A stretch of 64,000 bases of DNA from the NCBI GenBank assembly GCA_022410635.1, contig JAJVDF010000046.1, positions 516,915 through 580,914 of the forward strand, in the 5' to 3' direction. Shown here piece after piece: positions 57,806 through 64,000 of this stretch. How positions within the stretch are numbered: the first letter of the stretch is position 1; each line of letters begins with the position of its first letter. The notes under the pieces are model-generated. The model ran no database searches. It had not been told where the DNA came from and was given only the letters and a program-made list of their open reading frames with translations. Both the position numbers and the translations under genes were made by a program. Source of the stretch: Tretioscincus oriximinensis (taxonomy: Eukaryota; Chordata; Lepidosauria; Squamata; Gymnophthalmidae).

Positions 57806-58930
57806 GGCACCTTGGCACCTCTGTGCTGATATATGAGCCTTTCTGTATTCACCTCTCCACTGATTTAAACATGAAAACTTGGGATCTGGACAACAACACC
57901 TGCATGTTGACCCAGGTCATGACCCAGATTCTGCCCAGTTCTGAAATCCGCATATGTTTGGGGTCTGGACTCTGAGGGCTTTGCCAGCATTTGCACCCCA
58001 ATAGATTGGATGAACTGGGTTATGCTAGCCCATTAGTAGTCACTGATATCAAGTTCTATCAGTAAATTTGATCAGGGCCTCTCTGATTACGATTATGCTC
58101 TGTCCAAAATGAACAGGATGTACCAACTGTGCACAGGCCCCAACTAATCCCCACTGATGTGTCTGCACAGCCATTAATTTTAAGAGGTTGCTGAGTGCCA
58201 TAACTGACCAACTTCTGACTGACTGCATGGGCTGACCACTATTAAGTTGTTATTGTGGGAAAAATACAGAAGTTATTTTCTATTGCTTACTCTCAGGGGA
58301 GTCTGGGAATCAAGTGCGTGTTTTAGTTTACTTTCATTACCATTGAGCTACGCCCTCCCAACTTCAAAATAGTGAATATTAAAAGACAGAGTAGAAGTAA
58401 AATAGCAACTTGAAGTTTTTAAATAATTTTTAAATAAATGCCTTCCCTACTTTCTGCCACAGTTGTTTTTTTAATATGTTAATTCTCTTTTCATTGTTAA
58501 CTACTGTGAGATCGTTGGGGTTTCTGGTTAAAACCAGTCAGTACGTGTTTACTGCCAGTTGGTAAGGTTTGACCTTCAGTAGTGTAGCGAGCAGCACGTT
58601 TCCCATGGGAGCACAGAAATGTTGATACTACAGCTTATCATTGTTCTTTCAGTTATATGTGCATACTCATTTACTGTAATGAAGATGCTTGAGGTTTGAA
58701 TTGTATTCAAGAGGTGGTCACTTAATCTTTTATGTTGAAGTGGCCAATATATACTTTGCTGGTTTCATTTTATGGAATTTGTAAATAAAGCCAAAAGCCT
58801 TCCTCTTGGAATGAAACAAATTGTGTGGACTATATTCTGTATCCTGGAAGAAGGTGCCACCTACTGCAGCGAGCCTATCCTTCAGGACACTGAAATCTTT
58901 GTATTTACTCTACAGAAATTGAATCAGAAC
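57806..58930. other. No gene recognised
   Basis: AT-rich to mixed DNA; no coding or repeat family assigned. Confidence 0.5.
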
Positions 58931-58938
58931 ATTTATCT

Positions 58939-58941
58939 CAA

Positions 58942-58988
<47 letters not shown>

Positions 58989-58999
58989 ACAACAACAAT
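58939..58999. repeat. (CAGCAA)n / (CAA)n microsatellite
   Basis: About seven CAGCAA hexamers followed by CAA triplets. The Asn/Ser-rich frame across it is not considered a gene. Confidence 0.95.
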
Positions 59000-59654
59000 A
59001 GAAAGGGCTTTTCTCAAAAGGAAATATTATCTCTCATAAAGCTTAGTGCTCTAGTAGAGCAAATGCAATTCATCTTCTTGGTCAGCTCTCTCTAGTAAAC
59101 AATTCTCTACCCAAGTTCCTGTGTTTATAGATACTGCTAGTCACTGACAGATCTTGGTCTGTTTCTTTTCATTCTTTCTTCCAGGATTAGCCAATAGGCC
59201 TAATTATTTTTGTTTTGTTTTATTTCTCTTCTTGATTTTTCTTGCCTGGTTGAAATGTTTTGAAGTCGTACTATATCACCAGTATGCCTCTTAATATAAT
59301 TGTTCAGATTCTTTTACTTATCAGCTCAACAAGATGTTTTGAACTTGTTAATGTTTCCCTGCTGTGTGATTCAGATTCCTTTGATGGGTTCCTAAGGTAT
59401 CCTGTCTCCACATCTCTCCCAACCAAGAACTTTGGGTTGAGCTTGGGAAACTCTTGGGCCATCAAAGGAAATAAGTTGCGTTTCACGAAGACCAGCACCG
59501 AAGCTATACAGACATAGGCCCCTTCCGGGCATCAGTACATACTCTGTTGCATGGAATCTGCATGCAACTGGCTCAGCAGAACTGGAGATAGACAAGCATC
59601 TGGTGGTTAAGTCATTTTCTCGATTGATTTAATTGATTCCTTGACTACCTGAGT
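59000..59654. other. No gene recognised
   Basis: AT-rich DNA; overlapping short frames at 59260-59595 lack support. Confidence 0.5.
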
Positions 59655-59816
59655 CCATTTGGAATGGTCTATAATCTTATTTCGCCGTATTGCTCAGCTG
59701 TAACTTCTTTTTGTTGCTTACTTGTGAAAGTTTATATTTGATTTGTTTCTTGCATTGGATGTCCTTCTTCTTTTTATGCCAATAAAGGCTATGATGATGA
59801 TGATGATGATGATAAA
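59655..59816 (+). mobile_element. Short retroelement, copy 2
   Basis: From CCATTTGGAATGGTC to GCCAATAAAGGC and (ATG)n. It differs from 25097-25256 at about two positions plus tail length. No obvious target duplication around this copy. Confidence 0.85.
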
Positions 59817-60655
59817 GGCACCTGCTTGTGTCCTATTTCTTCTAATGCCAATTGCTCCCAGACGTTTTCCTTGGACTCCTTGGATACACTGTTTGTACTT
59901 TGATGATTATAAACACGTTTACTGATGTGTTTGTACTGAATCTATTTTTAATTGAATAAATTTATATTTAAATATTAACTTAAAATTAATTAGAAATACA
60001 GGTCCATCAGCACTGGAGTCAGCCTATACATTATTAGAGCTTCCTGAATTCAAGCAAAGTTCTGCAAGTTTCGAGCAAGTTTCTAAGTCTTGAGACTTTG
60101 TTTACTGATTGGATGTTGCTACTTCTCAGCTGATCATATACTGGTTTTAATCAATGCTATTCATTTAATATTTTTAATTGTATTTTATTCCATTTTACTC
60201 CATTTGTTTTATACTTTTGATAACTTTTTGATATGGTCAAATGACTAATCAGTAAAATCTGTGTGTACATAAAATATAATAAACAGTATAATCAATTTGG
60301 ATTTGAATCTTACGTTGATTTATTTGATATTTATGTTGATTTAATTTGATGTATTTTAGTTTTAGAATTTTTTTTTAAATTCTCATTCTAAACTTTTAAT
60401 AAAGACTTCACTTTAAAAAAGTGGTTATAAGACTGAGATAATGATAAGTTATATTAAATTAGGTAGAAATTCTAGGTTTTGGCCGAAAGGCATTGAGCTT
60501 AATTTTTTTTTAAGTAGTCAGATTTCAAACATTTTCTGTTACCTCACATGCTGAGGCCTTGGTTGTTCAGAACATATTATTATTATCAGCTATGATTGCA
60601 GATGCATAGAAAACAGATATTTCAGTGTTTCTTATCTTTTTCCTGTAAACACTTA
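59817..60655. other. No gene recognised
   Basis: Very AT-rich DNA without assignment. Confidence 0.5.
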
Positions 60656-60659
60656 GCTC

Positions 60660-60960
60660 TGTTTCAAAGAAATAGTCGTGTTAGTGTTTGTTCAGAAAGC
60701 CCAGCAAGGGGGACTTGATGCACTTTGGAAACCATTTGCAGGGAGTCATGAACAGGCGCATATTTTGCTTTCCTCTGTTTGGACTGCCCAGGTGCTTCTG
60801 GTGGGCCTCTGTGTGAGACAGAATGCTGGACTTGATGGGCTGTGGCCTGATCCAGTATGGCTCTTCTTATGATCTTATGTTCTAACCAAGAAGAAGAAGG
60901 TAGACGGCATGAGCATTTGTAGACAAATCTGATTCTACCTTCCTCTTGTTAATCTCCAGT
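60660..60960. mobile_element. Penelope-type end fragment split by a CR1 insertion
   Basis: 60660-60692 (TTCAAAGAAATAGTCGTGTTAG) and 60898-60960 (GCATGAGCATTTGTAGACAA) are parts of a Penelope end like 20668-20812. Between them 60695-60885 is a CR1 3' end in + orientation, ending CTTCTTATGATCTTATGTTC. Confidence 0.6.
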
Positions 60961-61950
60961 GCTACAAGTTCCCCTTAGTGAAGTTTATGAACTATGTTGT
61001 TATATTTGAGTAGTTTTTTTAAAAATAGCAAAAGTAAGAGTTCAGTCAAGGTAAGTCATACTGCTATTTCAGAAAAGCCTCAGATTTCATCCTGAAGTTA
61101 TGTTATGATTTTCATATGTGTGGCAATCCCCTATAGCCCAAGATAATCCTGAATTATGCACTGGAAGTAACTGATTTGCTATTAATTTGACTTCCCTATT
61201 ATCATTTCTAGAGATTCAATACTTTATGAGTTGACATTTGAACCCACGGGATGGTGCAGTTCTGGTTCCTTTCGGCTATGTCGCAATCTCTGTCTAGTGA
61301 AGAGTCAACATTCCAGGAGGCATCAACCTTCGCCCTTTGCTGAAATGTAATTACTCTGCTCTGTTTGCCTGCTCATGATACACCTGGGTGCATAGTGGAA
61401 AGGTGCCAATGTTTACCAACATCATATTCAGTCTCTATCAAAAGTATAAGCATAATATTTAGAGATCTGTATGGTTGTTTCTGTTCAAATTTATACATAT
61501 TAGTGAAGAGACTTAACCCTCATACGGGTGGTAGCACGTAAATGGTCACAAAAGGAGTGGCTTTGNAAGCTCTTTCCTTGCTCCCTACCTAGTGTTCAAG
61601 CTTATGTACACAAAAGAAAGTTGTTCTGTTCTGTACAGGCTTGGCAGTACTGGGGGAACACTGAGATTGCAAAAGGCACAGGAATGTTGTCATCACGTCA
61701 TCCAAGTGGGTTGGCTCCCTTGCAGCTGCATGGAGAGATACAAGAGGAATACAGGTAGGTAACAGATATAGATGAGTGTTACTCTCAAATGCATTCCCTA
61801 TTCATATTTATAAAGAACTCGGTTTATAAGGTATTTGAACTTACAAATCTGCCCCTTTGACCTGAGTACATTTTTTGTGTTGCACTACATTTATCTCAGC
61901 GCGTGACTCCGAAGTTCCAAGTCCCTACAACAAATATTTTCATTAAAAAA
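60961..61950. other. No gene supported
   Basis: Includes an exon-like stretch 61592-61754 with AG before and GTAGGT after it but no recognisable protein. Confidence 0.45.
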
Positions 61951-63178
61951 GTAAGAACATAAGAGGAGCCCTGCTGAATTGGGCCAGAGCCCATCTAGTG
62001 CAACATTCTGTCTCACACAGAGGCCCAATACGTGCACCTGGGCAGTATGAACAGAAGAAGACTAAATCCTCACCTATTCTTGACTCCCTGCAAATGGTAT
62101 TTCACGAGTACTGCCTGTTGTTTCATGGCAGAAGCAGTTTCAAAAGATCCGCCCGCTATTTATACCCTTGGTGTCCATAAACCTATTTAACCCTGTCTTG
62201 AATCTATCCAGGCTGCTAGCTATAACCTTCTGCTAGCTATGACCCTCTGGGCGAAAAAATACTTTCCTTTGCCTGTTCTCACTCTTCTGTCCATCAGCTT
62301 CAAGGAATGCTCACTGGTCCTAGTGCTGTGTGATAGAGAAAATAATTTTTTTCTGTTCATCTATTCCCCCATGCATTATTTTATACGTCTCAGTCAGATC
62401 ACCTCTGAAACACTGTCTTTCAAGGCTGAAAAGACCCAGACTTTGCAGCCTGATTCCATAACGGAGGTGCTCCAGTCCTTTGATCATTCTTGTTTCTCTT
62501 TTCTGCACCTTCTCTAGTTCCACAATATTTTTTTTGAGATGTGGTGACTAGAATTGGACACAATATTCCAAATGTGGCCTCACCACAGATATAAAACAAT
62601 ACAAAACAACACTTGCTGACTTATTTTCGATTCCTTTCCTTATGATCCTCAACACTGAATTTGCTTTTTTTGATGCTGCTACACATTGGGTTGACACCTT
62701 CATTGAGCTGTCCATCAACCCCCCAAGATCTTTTTCCTGCTTGGTCACAGAAAGCTTGGTAGGTGTAATTTGGTTTCTTTGCCCCAGTGTGCATGACTTT
62801 GCACTTGTTTAAGTTGAAGTACATTTGCTACTTTGTTGCCTAGTCACCCAATTTCAGTAGATCACTCTGGATCTCCTTGCAATCACTTTCAGTTTTCACT
62901 ACCCTGAACCATTTAGTGCCATCAGCGAACTTGGCTACTTCACTATTTACTTCAGCATCCAGATCATTTATGAATATATTGAAAAGCAGGGGTCCCAGTA
63001 CTGAACTCTGGGGTCCATTCACTTCTACTCTCTGTCTTCTGTCTTGTAGCCAATTTTGATCCAGCCTAACTAGATGCAGTGTGATGTCCACAACCTTAGC
63101 ACACAGCAGGCAAGTTACCATGTGGTCAGCATGCCCACCACACACCTTCCTCCCTATATGCCCTAACAACCGAATCAC
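61951..63178 (-). mobile_element. CR1 LINE, 3' half of ORF2 plus 3' UTR
   Basis: The 3' end at 61951 reads, in reverse, CAGGGCTCCTCTTATGTTCT. Coding text from about 63178 to 62840 includes '[23 protein letters not shown]' and 'VAKFADGTKW', where the catalytic FADD is mutated to FADG. Downstream frames 62824-62320 contain 'VVRPHLEYCVQF' and 'ETRMIKGLEHLRYGIRLQSL', standard CR1 C-terminal text. Frames are broken, so it is dead. Confidence 0.9.
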
Positions 63179-64000
63179 CCACTACCTCCCTCCCCCTCCT
63201 ATTTAGAGGGCATGATGAAGAGGGTAGTTGAAGAAACCTGTGAAAAATGGAGTAAATTGGCTATTGAGAGTGTGATCAGACAAGGCTTTGGGGGATTATT
63301 CCTTTAAGAAAAAGAGTCCTTTCTGTAGAACTACACAAAGTGCTGTTCAAACAGTTAAATGAATGACAGCCCAAAAGGCTACCTTGTTTCCCCACACTTT
63401 GCCCTTTGTTTGCCTCCAAGTCTGGTAATGCTGGGTGGTACTTGCTGATTGGCTCCCCTCTGGCTTAGCTTTCCATGGCCACAATTGGTCACTTTCCCTT
63501 AGCAGACATTTCACATGCTGTAATTGTGGTAGAGATGTTCAAAAATTCATTCAAACTATTCTGTTTGTGATGTGGTGGTTTGCAAGTTTGAAATTCATTT
63601 GAATCAACCACAGACATGAACCATTCAATTGAATAGCTTGTGTTTGCAGTTACTTTGCCCTTGAAAAAGGCTTTTTTCAACAAGCACATTCAAACACAAG
63701 TATGTACCTCTGACTTTTTAAGAAACCTTTAACCATTGAACCGAAAAAAAAATAGCTTGGTTGGTTCTCCATTGAGTTGAACAACGTAAATTTAGTTTGT
63801 ATATTTCTCTACTCATTGACTATATTTCTTGCCTCTGTGCCTATGTTACTCTCTGCATAGTCCAACAACAACAAAAACAAAAAGAGTCACCTTTAATAGT
63901 AACAATATCCCAAATGAGGAAGAATTGCCCGTTTCTTAGCTGCAAGATAAAATTTAGGGAGAAAATGTGAGACATTCCAGAATAATATTTGTCCAAATAG
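63179..64000. other. No gene recognised
   Basis: AT-rich DNA with a CAACAACAAAAACAAAAA stretch near 63864; no assignment. Confidence 0.5.

Noticed and set aside
58772..59095. 107-codon frame with an Asn/Ser repeat
   Set aside because: The frame is carried through by the (CAGCAA)n microsatellite and has no splice or domain support.
61592..61754. Exon-like segment with AG before and GTAGGT after, inside an open frame
   Set aside because: The protein is not recognisable, the acceptor tract is short and an N lies just upstream. It could belong to a downstream gene's leader, but nothing supports it.

Overview
The window looks like intronic and genic DNA of a reptile, most likely a squamate (lizard or snake). 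It is AT-rich and dense with interspersed repeats: CR1 LINEs, L2-like 3' ends, L1, a Penelope-like element, tRNA-headed SINEs and several families of small inverted-repeat DNA transposons. This mix is typical of lizard genomes. Scattered single N bases are unresolved assembly positions. Nothing prokaryotic is present. The lineage is inferred from repeat style only.

The one clear protein-coding gene is SGMS1 (sphingomyelin synthase 1), on the + strand. Five coding exons (36536-37158, 39256-39373, 42657-42810, 45199-45365, 46092-46271) join in phase to 413 codons, the same length as the human enzyme. The SAM domain and the catalytic residues H285, H328 and D332 are intact. The 5' UTR continues upstream into at least exon 36318-36535, and a well-formed non-coding exon is predicted at 17861-17935, 18.4 kb upstream. 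Spliced together, these two leader exons create a 67-codon upstream ORF with a strong initiation context, which is the most interesting genic observation here. The 3' UTR runs to a polyadenylation signal near 47691.

Layout: 1-4080 holds CR1 fragments mixed with pyrimidine/purine-rich and GC-rich repeat blocks. 5480-6010 holds SINEs. 6183-8896 is a nearly intact Penelope-like element on the - strand. 8900-17860 is mostly unassigned DNA with a 139-bp palindrome (11788-11926) and SINE/LINE tails. 17861-36317 is a large SGMS1 leader intron with a 209-bp MITE, and an L1 that carries both a fold-back 5' end and a nested short retroelement. 36318-47715 is the coding part of SGMS1, whose introns hold two further inverted-repeat transposons, one keeping the end of a mariner-type transposase. 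47716-64000 lies downstream, with L1 and LTR remnants, microsatellites, two MITEs sharing a three-times repeated 9-bp junction, a second copy of the short retroelement, and a CR1 at the right end.

No rRNA, intact tRNA, CRISPR array or second protein-coding host gene can be supported. No new multi-gene system is visible. The points most worth testing are the SGMS1 leader ORF, the short retroelement seen twice with the same 5' boundary, and the small transposon families.
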